This document shows positions 1 to 13,110 of a stretch of DNA of 64,000 nucleotides, piece after piece (the stretch's first letter is position 1; each line of letters opens with the position of its first letter). A program made the translations under genes and the position numbers. Source of the stretch: Corythucha ciliata (Eukaryota; Arthropoda; Insecta; Hemiptera; Tingidae); assembly GCA_038030265.1 (NCBI GenBank), contig CM075939.1, positions 53,611,253 through 53,675,252 of the forward strand, given 5' to 3'. Below the pieces are notes generated by a model. It saw nothing but the letters and a program-made list of their open reading frames with translations, was not told the DNA's origin and ran no database searches.

Positions 1-384
1 GCTTCCTATTTTATCGCTCTTATAGTGCATTCATTACCGCAATTGGTTTTGGTGAACCGTTTTAAATGATCACCAGTGACCGTTTAAAGTCTTTTTTCCC
101 TTATTTTTTAATCGTCTTCACAATCCATTACGTATCTATTGCATAGAGTTGGTTCATCTTTAGATAAAAATTAGCCGGAATTAGAGGGGATGATTCGCCT
201 GAAATCTAGGGCACATGTGTTTATCTAGGAGCAAGAGATAATATAACAAATTAAAAATGATAAAAATATTTTTTGTGTGAGAAAGTTTAGCAAAAACATT
301 GATAAATATTAAAATATCACAATACTGCTCCATTCATTAGCCCGTCGCTCCTCTTCTACGAGGAGTTTGTTAAAACAATTCGCA
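1..384. other. 3' flank of the FAAH2-like gene, no gene seen
   Basis: AT-rich sequence downstream of the minus-strand amidase stop codon. No open frame with family similarity and no clear minus-strand AATAAA signal were seen. It probably contains the 3' UTR and intergenic DNA. Confidence 0.5.
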
Positions 385-3300
385 CTAGCTATCGTTGTCA
401 TTATTATCCGCTACAGATTCATCGGGTCTCAGCCAACCGCCGAAACCTTTTTCCAACTCGCGAGCCACTGCGAGAGTCAGCCTGTCGTTGTTCTTGAGAG
501 CGACGACCTTTTAATTTTAAATCGAAAAATTAGAGTTAACAGTTTGAATCAGGTTGCGCGGAGTTCAACCTGGACGCCGATGGGCAAGCCGAGCCGGTTT
601 AAACAAATAGGTACAGCCGTTGCGGGCATCTCGAGGAAATTGAACGCTGACAAGTAGCAAGTGTAGAGAGCTTTGGTGTACGAGGTGAAATGTTTGTCAG
701 CCAGGTCGACGAATACGGGTAGAATTAATACGCCGTTGTCACCTAGGAGATCCTGCAATGCGAATACATTCTCGGAATTGTTGATGGTGAGAACTGGGGG
801 GAAGGGGAGAAGATCAAGCACCCCACCTCGAATTGTTTGGTGAGTTTAATTTTAAACTCCTTGTATTTCATTATTCTTTTCCTAGATATGAATTTGCAGA
901 TTTCTTGAAGGAGGTTGTATCCAATAGTGTACCACTGAAACTTCGACTGACACACTAGCTTCTTCAGGGTCTCGATAACAATATGTTTGAAATTCCAAGC
1001 CTGAAAGTACGTTGGAAGTAATTTATCAGAGTCCTATACGATTAAGTTTAAATCATCCATACAATCTTTCTCCCAGATTTTTCTATACAGTTTTCCGCTA
1101 CCGTCATCTGCAGCATGACAGCGCTTCCAGCTTCAAATGTGTCGTCCAATCCTTTGATTGAAACCTGCCAGCACAGTTTATACATTTGTTTTTTTTTCAA
1201 TTTTGAAGGATAATTAATAGATAATTACTGCTTCAGGAGTAATATTGTATGTACTTTGAAAGTACATAGCCGCCCTTTTCACGGCTTGCTTGATTTCCGG
1301 ATTCACGCTTTGCATAAGGGGCGATTTGCACTCCTCCATGTAAAATATTTTCAACTGTTTGACGTCAACCTAAAATCCGCTCGTTAGTGTTTTGTTAAGA
1401 ACAAAAAGCTAAGTTTAATACGAACTGGACTGTCGAGGTCTAAAATCTTCGAAGAATGCGGAGCGGCCGCCTTTATAAGTACTGGAAGGTCGGAAGCGAA
1501 TCTTGCCATGGGTGCAATCGATAGGAATGATGACCAATCAGGGTCGTCAGATGTCGGAAGGTGTCCATCCAAACTAATTATTTCTGAAATTATGATTTAA
1601 AAAAGACTCCTTCAAAGAACTGAATTAGTTTTAATTACTAAGTATTTACTTGATGATGGTTTATGGCCGAATACTCCGCAGTAGTGAGGTGGAAGCCTTC
1701 CAGAACCGCAAATATCGGAGCCGATTCCAACAACAGAAGCGCCAGTTGCTAGTAGTGCAGCCTGAGATAAGTAATTTCACCGATTAAAAAAATAATAATA
1801 ACGCTAATTTTTTTTTTATAGACTACAGAAGACAGCCCTCCTCATTCCGTACCTCACCACCACTCGACCCACCCGCTGTCCGCGTAGTGTCAAAAGGATT
1901 ATTAGTGTGTCCATTAGCGTAATTGTACGTCTCCCAGAATAGGCACAGCTCCGGCGTATTGGAAACAACAACTGGAATGGCGCCGGCCATTTTTAAGTTG
2001 GCGGCGACAACGGCATCCCTTTCGGCTATGAGACACGATGGCACGCTGCGTCCCGTGTTATTACTCAAACCTGAACGTCAAATAAAATTATACAAAAAAA
2101 TCCCACAAAACGTTTGTTTCTATCTTGTTCTCTCCATTCTCTCCACTTCAAAAGAAGACAGTGTGCTATCATAGCACGATTTTTTTTTTTTTTTTTTATC
2201 GTATAATGTTTTAGCATACTTTAATACACGTGAAACGGACTAGAAGAAAGACCGTGCGTCTCGACAGGAACGTTATTTCTATACACAAGGAGACACACTT
2301 CTGTATTTTATTCCGCCACTTTAAACTGTCAAGCAATTTACGAACAAATGACGCGCGAGAAATTCTGTCAGCCTCACATTCTTATTAGGTAACTGCGAAA
2401 TGTGAGTGGCACGGAAAGAGGATGGTAAAAAGAATTACGGGACTCGTAAATATGGTGAGAGAGGAATGAAGTTTAATTTAAAAGCTTCGCACTGGTTTCG
2501 GCTATTTCATACCATGTTTTTCTTCAAGATTGATGATGCTGAATGAATAAAATGAATGCTTTGATGAATAATAATTAATTATTTAAAAATAACGATGCGA
2601 AAAGATGGAAATTTTTACAATTAATCCATTATCTTGGAAATGCAATAAAAGCCTGCCGATTACAAGGAGTAGCGCAAACATTAGGTAATTATAATCAATT
2701 TATTGTTACAAGAGGCGATAGGGAGATTCTACCATTAGCCCTGATTGAACGAACAGATTGCATTGATGACGGGACAAGCTTCGTTTATAGGAAAGGTAAA
2801 CTAAAGCATTACAAAGCGATAAGCCTGTTGAAGATTCAATGTCATATAAATAAGTGAATTATCATTCCCTGGTCTTCTAAGTGAGCAACATTATGAAGCA
2901 ACTGCGGAAGAAACTGACTTTTCGTGATGAAAATGAACATTTTCAAAGAAGGAACGGTCCTTTGCGAAAATTGACAATTTCACCGAAGAAACTGGCTATT
3001 GAAACGCGGGAAACTGGAAATTTAGAACCAGGTTATCTGATTTGTTTTGCTAAGAACTGTGTATTCAAAGAAACCACAAAATCTGCTACCTGCTAATCCC
3101 CCCCCCCCAGATTGCAGATCTGCAGATTTGCTATCTGCAAATCTGTTGCTAACTGTTACTGAACATTTTTCTTATAATACCTGCATCGACACCCCGAAGA
3201 TGAGCACTCGCATTGCCGTTAAGTTAAGGCTTTCCTCGACTAGAGTCCCCCAGATCCCCCCCCCCCTAGAGTGACCATCATTGCGTGAAATCCCCCGCGC

Positions 3301-6300
3301 GCGTCGAGGCTCGTCTTCGAAACAATCGATTGCCCGCGAAAACAAATTCGTGGGCCTCCTTTTGAAACTGGCGAAAGTGGTCAATCACAGCAATTTACGC
3401 TCTATTCACGCCCTAAAAATGACATAATCGAACTCAGACGCGGTTGCAAGATTTGCTCATGGGAGGGGCTTGGGAAATTCTGTGCTTCGCTCGACTGACT
3501 AAAAATGGCTTGTCAGTAAATAACTACCAACTAAACTGACTATAATCGCGCCCCAAAATGACAAAGCTGACGATTCATGCATTGAAAATGACTATTTGCG
3601 CCCAAAAAATTGGCGCGTAATACCACTCAATAAAATAGCCAAAATGACTTCACTCGCCCTAAAAATAGCCGAACCGGCGAATCCCGCTCTAAAATAGCTA
3701 AAATGACTCTAGGCGGCTTGGAAATGCCTTAACAGATTATTTCCTTCCTGAAAGCTGAAAAATAGATCATTTGCGCGCCAAGAATGGTCAAAATAACCAT
3801 TCGTGGCTAAATGGCTAGAAGGGACTAGTCCTATACTCTCCTCTCCACCTCATACTAAACATAGCAAAACTGACGGTTCGCACCCTGAAAATGGCAAAAT
3901 CGACCACCTTAACTGACCACTATCGCCCCGGTTTGACGTCCTATCTTAGTCGCGCCACATAAATGTCAAACCTCATGCGACTATGAGCCCTAAAATTTGC
4001 CAAACTGGCTAGCCAAGCGTCCTGAAAATTCGCGCCTTGGATTGCCTAAACAGACGATCCCTGTCCTTAAATTGGCCGAACTGACCATTAGCACCAGAAA
4101 ACTGGAAATGTCTTGCTCTAAAAACATCAAAACTGACCATTTGGACTGGTAAAACTGATGATTCGAGCAGTGAAAATATCACACTGACTATATTCATGGC
4201 TTTGAAATGACTATACTGACAGTTTGCACCGTAAAAATGGCCAAATTGGCTATTCACGCTCTAAAATTAGTAAAATCAACACTGTAGCGGCCCATTAATG
4301 GTTGAACTGACGATTCGCACTTTGAAAGGGCGGATGATTTATGTCCTAAAAATCGCAAAATCGACCACTACCGCGCGTCAAAAATGGCCAAACTGAACAA
4401 TCGTGCTCTGAAAATGTCTAAACTGACAATTTGTTCCCTAAAAATAGCAAAACTGGCTATTTAGGTCCTAAAAATGACATACTCCACCATAAATTCACGG
4501 TCCTAAACTTAGCCAAACTGATCATTTGCGCCGCGACAGAGGCTACAGCCGATTCGCGTCTTCAAAGTGAGCCATCGGCATCCAGAAAAACTGACCCGCA
4601 CCGCGCCGACAATTCGTGCCTTAAAAATTACCCGAACTGATCGTTTTTTCCTTGTAAACGGCGCTATTTGTGCCATAAAAATAGCCAAAAACTGACTGAA
4701 CGCACTCTAAAAATGGCTAAACCAACTTGCGGACCTGAAACCTGAAAGATCATGATTCCTGCCATGAAAATGGCTAAATCGACCGTATTCGCGCACCTAG
4801 AATTGCTAAACTGACCATTCGCACTTTAAAAATGGCAAAACTGACGAATTCCGCCTTGAAAAAAGCTAAACTGATTATTAGAGCGCTAAAAATACCCAAA
4901 CTAATAGAAAAACTGACCCTCCGCGCCTTGAAAACGGCGAAACTACGGACAATTCGTGCCTTAAATATACTGCGGACAATTCGTGCCTTAAAAATACCCG
5001 CACGTTTGCCTTGTAGACGGCTTAAATGACGTTTTCGCGCCATGCTGGACTATTTGTGCCATAAAAATAGCCAAAGTGAACATTGACGCCCTACAGAGGC
5101 TACAGCCGATTTGCGTCTTAAAGTGGCCATCGGCACCCAGAAAAACTGACCCTCCGTGCCTTGAAAACAGCGAAACTGCGGACAATTCGTGCCTTAAAAA
5201 TACCCGAACTGATCGTTTGCCTTGTAGACGGCTTAAAATGCTGCGGCTATAAAAATGGCCGAACTGGCTGTTCGCGACCTTAAAAAATGAATTGACTATT
5301 AGCGCTGTGGACTGTGTCCACCTTACGAACTTATTCACCCCCCCCCCCGGTCCTCCTCAGGTGGTTACAGCAATATACTGGCTCATGCTAGCTCTCTCGC
5401 GCTGTAAACTGGCTTTACTGACTATTCGCAAGACAGTTTTATGGCATGAAGTCCGATTGTGTCGTACTTTTGCGGATCCAGTGAGCACCCGCAGGCATGA
5501 TCGGGCAGTACGCGTACGCCAATGGCAATGCGTGGGTCCCTCACCTGTGCCTCAGGGACACATGAATCCTTGAATATTTGCGTACTTATCTTGAAGAAAA
5601 ATATGCCCTTCTTATTTTTTTTAAATTACACTTATTTCATTGTATTCATGTATTATAGAATCGCCTATAATATAATTTTGTAATTTGAAAACCCCTCCCA
5701 AGAAAAAGTCTTGGGCACGCCACCGCTGTATATGACGCTTGCAGCAGTCCACGGGCCGAATGTGCGGCATAGTCAGCGTGAAGGCTGCACTTTTGGAGGG
5801 AAAGTACAGACCGTGAAACGTGAAATGTATTCTCAGCGGGGGAACAAGCAAAGTGAGTGATCTGGCTCGAGCGTCATAGTTCAATTACGCGGGGTTCCCT
5901 TCGTTATCCCATGGAAAAAGAAAAATCTCACTGAGTGGAAACACTATGATTTGCCTATGAAACTTCGTAAGTTCATAATAATTGTGACTCTCATAGCCCT
6001 TCACGCTCTCAGAGACTCTACAGGTTCAGACACTGTCAAATATTGTTCCTGCAGGCGAGCATAGTTGTAATAAAAGACGCAGATCTCGAGATTTGTTCCC
6101 ATTTTCTTCATTACTGCAGTGAATAAACGAAATTGGTCACGCGGCATTGGCATTTTAAACACGACCCTTAGAACTCTCAGCATTCAGGCGTGCGTTGCCG
6201 GTAAACCTGGGTCTAGCCTGAGTGTTTTTTTTTTGTTTTTTTTCAGAACTCAGAAGGACATGCGATTTCATTTGTTATTTTATATGTTTTTCTTAATAGC

Positions 6301-7775
6301 CACACAAACTGGCAAATCACCTGGACGACCTTCACAAGGTTCGCAGAACGGAAAGGTGTGCGGAGAAAGATTTAAACTTAAAAGTATGTGTTCAATTATA
6401 CATTATAACGCAGAGAGAACAATTATTTTGTGTTTGTCAAATTTCAGCATGGGCCCGAGGCCGATTAGGAATATTATCAACATGCGTCCCGAGGTCTGAA
6501 CGTTCATTTCAACCGGTTTGCGACGATTGCGAAGGAAAGAAAAACAGGAAAGAGTTACGCCTCGTTCTCTCGATAATTGCCCTCAAAATCAAATATATAA
6601 TGCCAAAAAACTTTTAATAATAAAAACAATGAATAAAACGGGACATCTTAGAGAAATGACCCAATAGGAAGCGAGAGAATGAGAAAGGACATTTTATTAT
6701 AAAGATATACGAACAGCACACCTGTGGCGTGTACCTGTGGGCGTTCATTCACTCCCATCGTGGAAATCAGTGATCGTTAGTTCCTATACACTGTTTGAAG
6801 AACTCATTTGTGTACCACTGTCTGTTTAAAACCGCTATGTTGATTTTAAGAATTTGTCCTCTCGTTTGAGCGCGGATGGGGGGGGGGGAGAGGCTCAGAC
6901 TTCAACGAAATAGGCTTGAAAAATAAAAATAAATACTCATGGAGGAATGTGGAATCAAATTGGTAAACGTTCAACTAACAGACGAGCACTGCGTCGTATA
7001 TGTGTTCACCCTTTCTAAACACGGTTCTATGGGATCTCGTCTGGTTTTCAAACCCCGTAATACGATTAGGGAGAAACCGTTAATGACAGAAAGCAATTAT
7101 AAAGGCAACCTATAATCATGAAGACAGAATACCACGGAATAATGATTGCAATGCCACGTATGGTGCTCACCTGCAACGGCGATGCACTCTTTGAAACTAA
7201 CTGGAATACCTAAAAGCGGCTTATGAGCGGCCCAATAGCTGGGATCGGGATTATTTTTTATGGCTTCATCAGCGGCCATCGAATCATCCAGAGCGTGCTT
7301 GAATCTCTCGTCAACAATGCTGTTGGCAGACGAGAAGAAATATAAACAATTAAGACAATTTGGGTAAATATTGAAAGAGGCTCGTTAAACAAAAAAAAAT
7401 ATTTGCCTTATTAATTAATAGGTTCATATTAACCTGTTTATTAGTGGGTCGACCTCGCAAATTCTACTAATAAAAGCCTGCATGACTTCCAACGCGGAAA
7501 CCTGAACATAAAAAAGAGAAACATAAATAAAAATAAAAACGTAAAAACTGGCTCAATCAACGAGCCCTTATCCAGTTTGAAAATGTCAATTTCACCTTTC
7601 TATTTCTGATCAAATCTGCCAGCTCGACAGCGCTGTGAAGTAGCAATTTGTTCTTTATGGGAGGCACTATTTTTTTCTTGAATCTCAACGCGTGTAGTTT
7701 ATAAATGGGCCAGGCGAAGAGGAATAGGAGAAAGTTAAGGGACCGAATGGTCCTTTTCACCAACGGGTTCCACAT
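385..7775 (-). CDS. FAAH2-like fatty-acid amide hydrolase, 11 exons, 535 aa
   Basis: Amidase-signature serine hydrolase; the family cleaves fatty-acid amides such as anandamide at membranes. Exons, in transcript order: 7596-7775, 7434-7501, 7171-7319, 1853-2070, 1650-1761, 1426-1583, 1229-1369, 1063-1164, 827-1000, 570-752, 385-507. All junctions are GT-AG, phases agree, and the joined frame is open to TAG at 385-387. Residues about 12-30 are hydrophobic (SLNFLLFLFAWP), as expected for the N-terminal membrane anchor. The Ser-Ser-Lys triad is visible: Lys126 in VSFKECIAV, Ser201 in GGSSGGE and Ser225 in GSDICGSGR, with the same spacings (75 and 24) as Lys142/Ser217/Ser241 of mammalian FAAH. 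Length matches the family (~530 aa). The start ATG lies 7 nt after a good acceptor, so a 5' leader exon probably lies upstream. Ten introns; nine are 56-114 bp, the other is 5.1 kb and full of repeats. Very likely a working gene; exact substrate is not inferable. Confidence 0.9.
2071..7170 (-). other. 5.1-kb intron of the FAAH2-like gene
   Basis: Intron between the exon ending in the lysine motif (donor at 7170) and the exon carrying GGSSGGE (acceptor at 2071). It holds the ~30-bp repeat block at 3.4-5.3 kb, several poly-C/poly-G tracts (near 3100, 3260, 5340, 6880) and the end of a dispersed repeat on the minus strand near 5700-5730 (a GGCGTGCCCAAGACTTTTTC-like end typical of MITEs). No other gene was seen in it. 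Confidence 0.75.
3390..5310. repeat. Degenerate ~30-bp tandem repeat block, family B
   Basis: About 1.9 kb of imperfect tandem units with a ~30-bp period, consensus like AAAATGGCCAAACTGACNATTCGCGCCCTA. Units vary by many substitutions and small indels. A larger duplication is overlaid: the stretch with GCCATCGGCAYCCAGAAAAACTGACC occurs near 4567 and 5127, and the stretch with CGGACAATTCGTGCCTTAAA occurs near 4945, 4974 and 5177. Several short open frames here (both strands) are by-products of the 30-bp (ten-codon) period, not genes. Confidence 0.8.
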
Positions 7776-9218
7776 GTTGTGCCTGAAATAAATAAAAGAA
7801 ATTAAAAATGTATTCGTTGGTTAAAAGCACGGTTTTTGGGAAGGTCGATCTATATTGCAATAGTCCAAAGACGAAGCTATCAAAATACAAGTCGTTAAAT
7901 CTAAACAGACAATCGAATTGATTTGAAATGCGACGATAATTACAGCAATTTGCCAAACAACAGGTTTCACAGCGATCTATCATCCAACGCTATATGTAAC
8001 TCTGTGAGAGAGTTAAAAACTTCCAAAATAACAATGAAAGAAAACGCTTATAACTAAATTCTATTAATAGAGGGAATGAAACTTAGGTGTGGAGTGTTAA
8101 TTATTTGGACACGCCACCACCTGTGCAACACCGCGCTTGGAAAATAACACAAATTTTTCATTTTTTCACAGGAAAAAAAAAAAAAACTCGTGTTGACCGT
8201 GACTTTGAAAAAAGAGACACGTAAGGACTGCGATAAAGTAAGGAGGCGTCGTCAAAACACTTGATGCCTTTCTTATCTTGATTTGAACCGTTTCATTAGT
8301 AACACGAGCGTGACCCCTATACGATATACATAATTTAGTTTGAAGGGGAAGTTTATGAAGCTGGGGAGTGCGGTGAGCGGGCATCATGATATACGGGCAA
8401 AACAAACCAATTACGTTTGTGAAGGTCTATTGGTATCTGGTTTGGCACGCTACGCATTTTCCAGCTGAATTCATTGTATTTTATTCGAGAACTTGACTCG
8501 ATTAGCTACGTTTGGTAGGGGGGGGGGTGCAAAGTACTATGGCTGGTCGTACAGGAGCACGGCGTCCCTATGAATCAGCGACTCTAATCCTCCAATTGTA
8601 AGAATTGGTAAAATTTTCTTCAGTGATTTCACTGAGACGATAAGGTAGTATTGCACGCGCATCAATTAGCGTCTATGCGCGAGTATAAGTAGATCATGAT
8701 GGGCATGAACGAGGGCTTGTAGCGCGTTACTCGCTATCGCTACTTCTTTTTTTCATTTTTTTTACAATCGGAGTTGCAATTTTCTGGATAGATTTAGTAG
8801 ACTACATTACAAGATTAGTAAGTGGTGCATTACCTGCGAGTTTTTTGTTTGGCGGACGAGGCTTGCCGAGGCCGCTAATTAAAAACGAGCCGGTAGTACC
8901 ACTTAATAGTCGAGTGATGTACGTTATTTTTCGCGCAACCATCGTCGAATATTACCCAGTTTTATTCTTTTGCCAAAAAAAAAAAAAAAAACCATGTCTT
9001 AAGATATTTCTATAATCACGGATGAGGTGATAACATTTCAACAAAGGTTGCACAAGGTTATAGAAAACTGACATGTAAACAACTTTTCGCACGACTTGCA
9101 CGGGAAGTGATGAGAACCGCACTGAAAACCTCCCTCGAAAGTGTCTGTTTTCGTCAACCCGTGCGGAAAAAACGAAAAAGGCACGGGTGTGTGTTAGGAG
9201 AACATCTGATTTGGCTTT
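7776..9218. other. Upstream region of the FAAH2-like gene
   Basis: A splice acceptor (TTTATTTCAG, minus strand) ends at 7783, seven bases before the start codon, so a leader intron and an untranslated first exon are expected somewhere in this stretch; the leader exon could not be placed. Poly-A/T runs near 8172 and 8977 and a poly-G run near 8519 are present. No other coding signal. Confidence 0.5.
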
Positions 9219-10228
9219 TTTTTTTTTTTTCAATTTTGAAGGATAATTAATAGATAATTACTGCTTCAGGAGTAATATTGTATGTACTTTGAAAGTACAT
9301 AGCCGCCCTTTTCACGGCTTGCTTGATTTCCGGATTCACGCTTTGCATAAGGGGCGATTTGCACTCCTCCATGTAAAATATTTTCAACTGTTTGACGTCA
9401 ACCTAAAATCCGCTCGTTAGTGTTTTGTTAAGAACAAAAAGCTAAGTTTAATACGAACTGGACTGTCGAGGTCTAAAATCTTCGAAGAATGCGGAGCGGC
9501 CGCCTTTATAAGTACTGGAAGGTCGGAAGCGAATCTTGCCATGGGTGCAATCGATAGGAATGATGACCAATCAGGGTCGTCAGATGTCGGAAGGTGTCCA
9601 TCCAAACTAATTATTTCTGAAATTATGATTTAAAAAAGATTCCTTCAAAGAACTGAATTAATTTAATTAATAAGTATTTACTTGATGATGGTTTATGGCC
9701 GAATACTCCGCAGTAGTGAGGTGGAAGCCTTCCAGAACCGCAAATATCGGAGCCGATTCCAACAACAGAAGCGCCAGTTGCTAGTAGTGCAGCCTGAGAT
9801 AAGTAATTTCACCGATTAAAAAAATAATAATAACGCTAATTTTTTTTTATAGACTACAGAAGACAGCCCTCCTCATTCCGTACCTCACCACCACTCGACC
9901 CACCCGCTGTCCGCGTAGTGTCAAAAGGATTATTAGTGTGTCCATTAGCGTAATTGTACGTCTCCCAGAATAGGCACAGCTCCGGCGTATTGGAAACAAC
10001 AACTGGAATGGCGCCGGCCATTTTTAAGTTGGCGGCGACAACGGCATCCCTTTCGGCTATGAGACACGATGGCACGCTGCGTCCCGTGTTATTACTCAAA
10101 CCTGAACGTCAAATAAAATTATACAAAAAAATCCCACAAAACGTTTGTTTCTATCTTGTTCTCTCCATTCTCTCCACTTCAAAAGAAGACAGTGTGCTAT
10201 CATAGCACGATTTTTTTTTTTTTTTTTT
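9219..10228 (-). repeat. 1-kb segmental duplicate of 1190-2198
   Basis: This block repeats 1190-2198 almost base for base at an offset of 8031-8033 bp. The only differences noted are a few intron positions (for example AAAAGACTCC versus AAAAGATTCC, and a small change near 9660) and T-tract lengths. Both ends of the block in both copies are long T tracts on the plus strand. Introns are retained, so it is not a retrocopy. Likely a recent duplication by slippage or template switching at homopolymers, or an assembly artefact. Confidence 0.9.
9262..10101 (-). pseudogene. Partial duplicate of FAAH2-like exons 4-7
   Basis: Four exons, 9884-10101, 9682-9793, 9459-9616 and 9262-9402, correspond to the exons at 1853-2070, 1650-1761, 1426-1583 and 1229-1369. 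The two longest frames translate identically to the originals, including the GGSSGGE motif. The copy has no N-terminal exons (no catalytic lysine exon upstream to 64 kb within this strand context) and no last four exons, because the transcript would next meet the start of the main gene at 7.8 kb. It cannot make a complete enzyme by itself. Confidence 0.85.
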
Positions 10229-11600
10229 TACAGTTAACCAATGTTTGCTGTCCACAGATTATGTTCTCTTGAAGGTCTCAACTTGTATTCTGTGATATGA
10301 CGTTATTGTTATTGTTTTTTTTTTTTTTTTTTTTTTTTGTTCCTCTTTCTGTCTGTGCCGTTGGTTTGTTCATTGTTTTTGGGTTTATAACACGTAAATA
10401 CCATAACATTTCCAGAATGAGTACCTGCCTATAAATTCCCCATCGTCGTGCGAAAAACGTCGTTCATTACTCGTCGGAAAGTGAAATATCATGTGCTCGT
10501 GTAATAGACTCACTCGACTGCGTCTCGTTCGTCTAACAACACTCGCACGATATTTCTTACTTTCCGCACTTGTTATGAAATGTACTATTTCATGTCAGTT
10601 TTAAACCTTCACTGTACAGTTTTCAAAAACTGAAGCTATTCGTGTGCCCAAAGGAAACGATTTATAACCAAATTTAGGTACTTTGGCCTCAGCGATGATG
10701 ATGATTGTCAAATGCGCACCAAATTATAGCGACTATCGATCATGCCCCCCTATTCTGTAACTCTTAACGCGAAATAAACAAGGTGAATAATTGAAAGTTA
10801 TCAGCTGAGAAAATTCGCTAACGCACGCGTTAAGAGTTACAGAATAGCCCCCATGGTGTCTATAGTACGTATGACATATTGGACTCAACCACAAGAACGC
10901 GCGGAGTTTTGGCCCCCAATCTTGTAATTTTGCCATTGAAACTGATACAGATCTGGAAAAGTAACATCGACGCCTTTATAATCAAGGCGTGGGTCAAGGT
11001 GGTAGGGGGCAGCACTCTAGTCTTGCGCCTCCCCTAATGAATTACATTGAGGTTTCTGATCAGAATTTACATTGAAATTAAGCAGAGTTGCGGGAATTTT
11101 TGGGACCGGTTTCGTTTTCACGGTAATCCTTGGTGGCTTTGGTGAGCATCAGGAGCAGGCGAGTGGTCCAATGCGAGGGGCTCTAAAATACAGTCAATTT
11201 AGCATCAAAATCTGAATTTACAAAACAAACAAAGTCATTTAATTAAGGAAACCCAAATAATTCATTAACTTAGTCACTATAGAAAGCGACAATTGGCCAA
11301 AGAAACTGCGCTATATTCCAAAGATCTTGAAGCTAAACAGGAAAACCGTCAATTTCACTCATCACTCATGACGACGCGCTACTCAGCCTAAGAAACGGCA
11401 AATGTGATCAACAAAACAAGGTTTTCTGTATAAAAACTAGTTTTTTAACCCTCAAAACATTAATGCGTGAACTCAGCGCTTGGCAAGGAAATCGTCCAAT
11501 TTATCGCCAGACCAATTCATAACCGCGCTTCTTGCCAATTTTAGGCGCATTGTAGCCTTCTATGCATCTAGAAATCGTGAATGGCTCGAAGGGTGACGGT
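10229..11600. other. Non-coding stretch with a small MITE
   Basis: Begins with poly-T tracts (near 10320-10338), then AT-rich DNA. The only structured item seen is the hairpin element at 10744-10852. No gene recognised. Confidence 0.5.
10744..10852. mobile_element. Small hairpin MITE
   Basis: Two inverted 22-bp arms, CTATTCTGTAACTCTTAACG-type, at 10750-10771 and 10827-10848, separated by 55 bp and bordered by C-runs. The size and arm structure fit a short non-autonomous DNA element. No target duplication could be defined with certainty. Confidence 0.6.
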
Positions 11601-11829
11601 ATAGACCAGGGCCGGCCAACCTTTTTTTTGTCGTGGTCCATAAACCTATATGGTTGTCAGAACTCCAGTTGGGCCACCCATCCAGCCCCCCCCCCTCCAC
11701 CACATCGAGCACATGCACAACACTTTGATCTTAGCAAAAGGCCATGACGCTCTGAATAAAATGCACTTGCGGCCTGTTCCAATAGCGGTTTCCATTTGCA
11801 CTAAATATGCCCTGGAGCAGCTCATTGCA

Positions 11830-11945
11830 ACGCCGACCTTGGAAATTTGGCACCCTCGGCCTGCGGGCGAATCTTTCACCAACGTCTTCGTGAAGTTGCA
11901 TTCAGGAGCCACGAATTAACATAATTTTTCCCATCACTTCCACAA
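11830..11945 (+). repeat. Marker module P of a composite dispersed repeat
   Basis: Contains TTGGCACCCTCGG and GGGCGAATCTTTCACCAACG followed by GAATTAACA and the ~30-bp array. The same module, CCTTAGACATTTGGC then GGGCGAATCTTTCACCAGCG, occurs at 54153-54230 (plus) and 48301-48372 (minus), each time at the edge of the same array family. Confidence 0.6.
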
Positions 11946-13110
11946 AATCCAACTTTCTGCATCACTTCTTCTCATTTTTATCGGTTAATTAGCGATTCGT
12001 CACCATTTTATCCACGAATTAGCGATTTGTCTCCACATTAGCCGCGAATTAGCAATTTGTCTCCATTTTAGCCGCGAATTAGCGATTTTTCTTGCAATTA
12101 ATTTGTGTTTTTCCTGATTTGATCAGCTAATGAGTGATTTTACGTATGAATTAGCGCTATATTTTCTAATTTTAGCCACGAACTTGTCTCCGGAAACCGC
12201 GACTTGCCGCATTTACTCAACAATTTATTTCCATGAAATAGCAAAGTGTTCTCAATTCAACCCCACAAATAGTCATTTTTCTTGACTCCAGTCGTGAATT
12301 AGCGTTTCACCGAATTTTAGCCTCCTAGCGAGCCATATCAATGAGAGTTTAGTTTTCCAATTTTCCCTGTGAATTAACGCTTTTTCAGAATTTTATCAGC
12401 GAATTATCCTCAGTTAGCCGTGAATGAGCGATTTATCTGAATTTCGCAGTTTATTCGTGTTTTTCCTTATTTCAGCCGCTAATTAGCGATTTTTCTCAAT
12501 TTCATTCACGAATTAGCAACTTTTCTTGATTTTAGCTGGCGAATTAGCGAGATTTGTTTCGCTTTTAGTTATGGATTAGCGTTTTTTTGCAGTTTGAGCC
12601 ACAAACTTGCTTTTTTTTTTCAATGCAATTTATTCTCCAAGATAGGAGAAACGTAGGAAACGTGAATTAGCACTTTTTCTTAGTTTTCCCCGAGAATTAG
12701 CGTTGTTTTCGCTTTCACTTTTACCAATGAATTAGCGTTTTTTTCAGATTGAGCCACGAACTTGCGTTCTGAATAAACCGATAAACGATGTTTTTGTAAT
12801 TTTAGGCGAGGATTAGCGCTTTTTCTCGCAACCATTGGTGAATTATTGATTTTTCAGTATTTTGGCCGTAATTATAGCGTGTTTTGTAATTTTAAACGCA
12901 AAATACTGTTTTTTACACTTTATCCGCGATTTAAGAGCTTTTTCTCAATTTTAGCCGTGAAGTAACGTTTTACCTCGCGAATTAGCTATGTATTTTTCTC
13001 ACATTTATCCGAGATTTAGCCCTTTTTCTCACTTCTGCCCGTGTATCAGTTATTTTTCTCAATAATTTCTCAGCCCTGAACTAGCGTTATTAAGTGGGGA
13101 CTTAACGGGG
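11946..13110 (+). repeat. ~30-bp tandem repeat block, family A (forward)
   Basis: About 1.2 kb of degenerate units with a 30-bp period, consensus CGAATTAGCGATTTTTCTCA plus ATTTTAGCCG. Near 11990-12080 three units follow each other with exactly 30 bp spacing. This is the most widespread repeat family of the window and occurs in both orientations. Confidence 0.85.

Noticed and set aside
3047..5573. Several 60-116-codon frames in the first 5.6 kb
   Set aside because: Explained by the family-B repeat block and poly-C tracts.
3390..13110. CRISPR-like arrays (regular ~30-bp repeats)
   Set aside because: Units are contiguous and degenerate with no unique spacers, no cas genes, and the window is eukaryotic.
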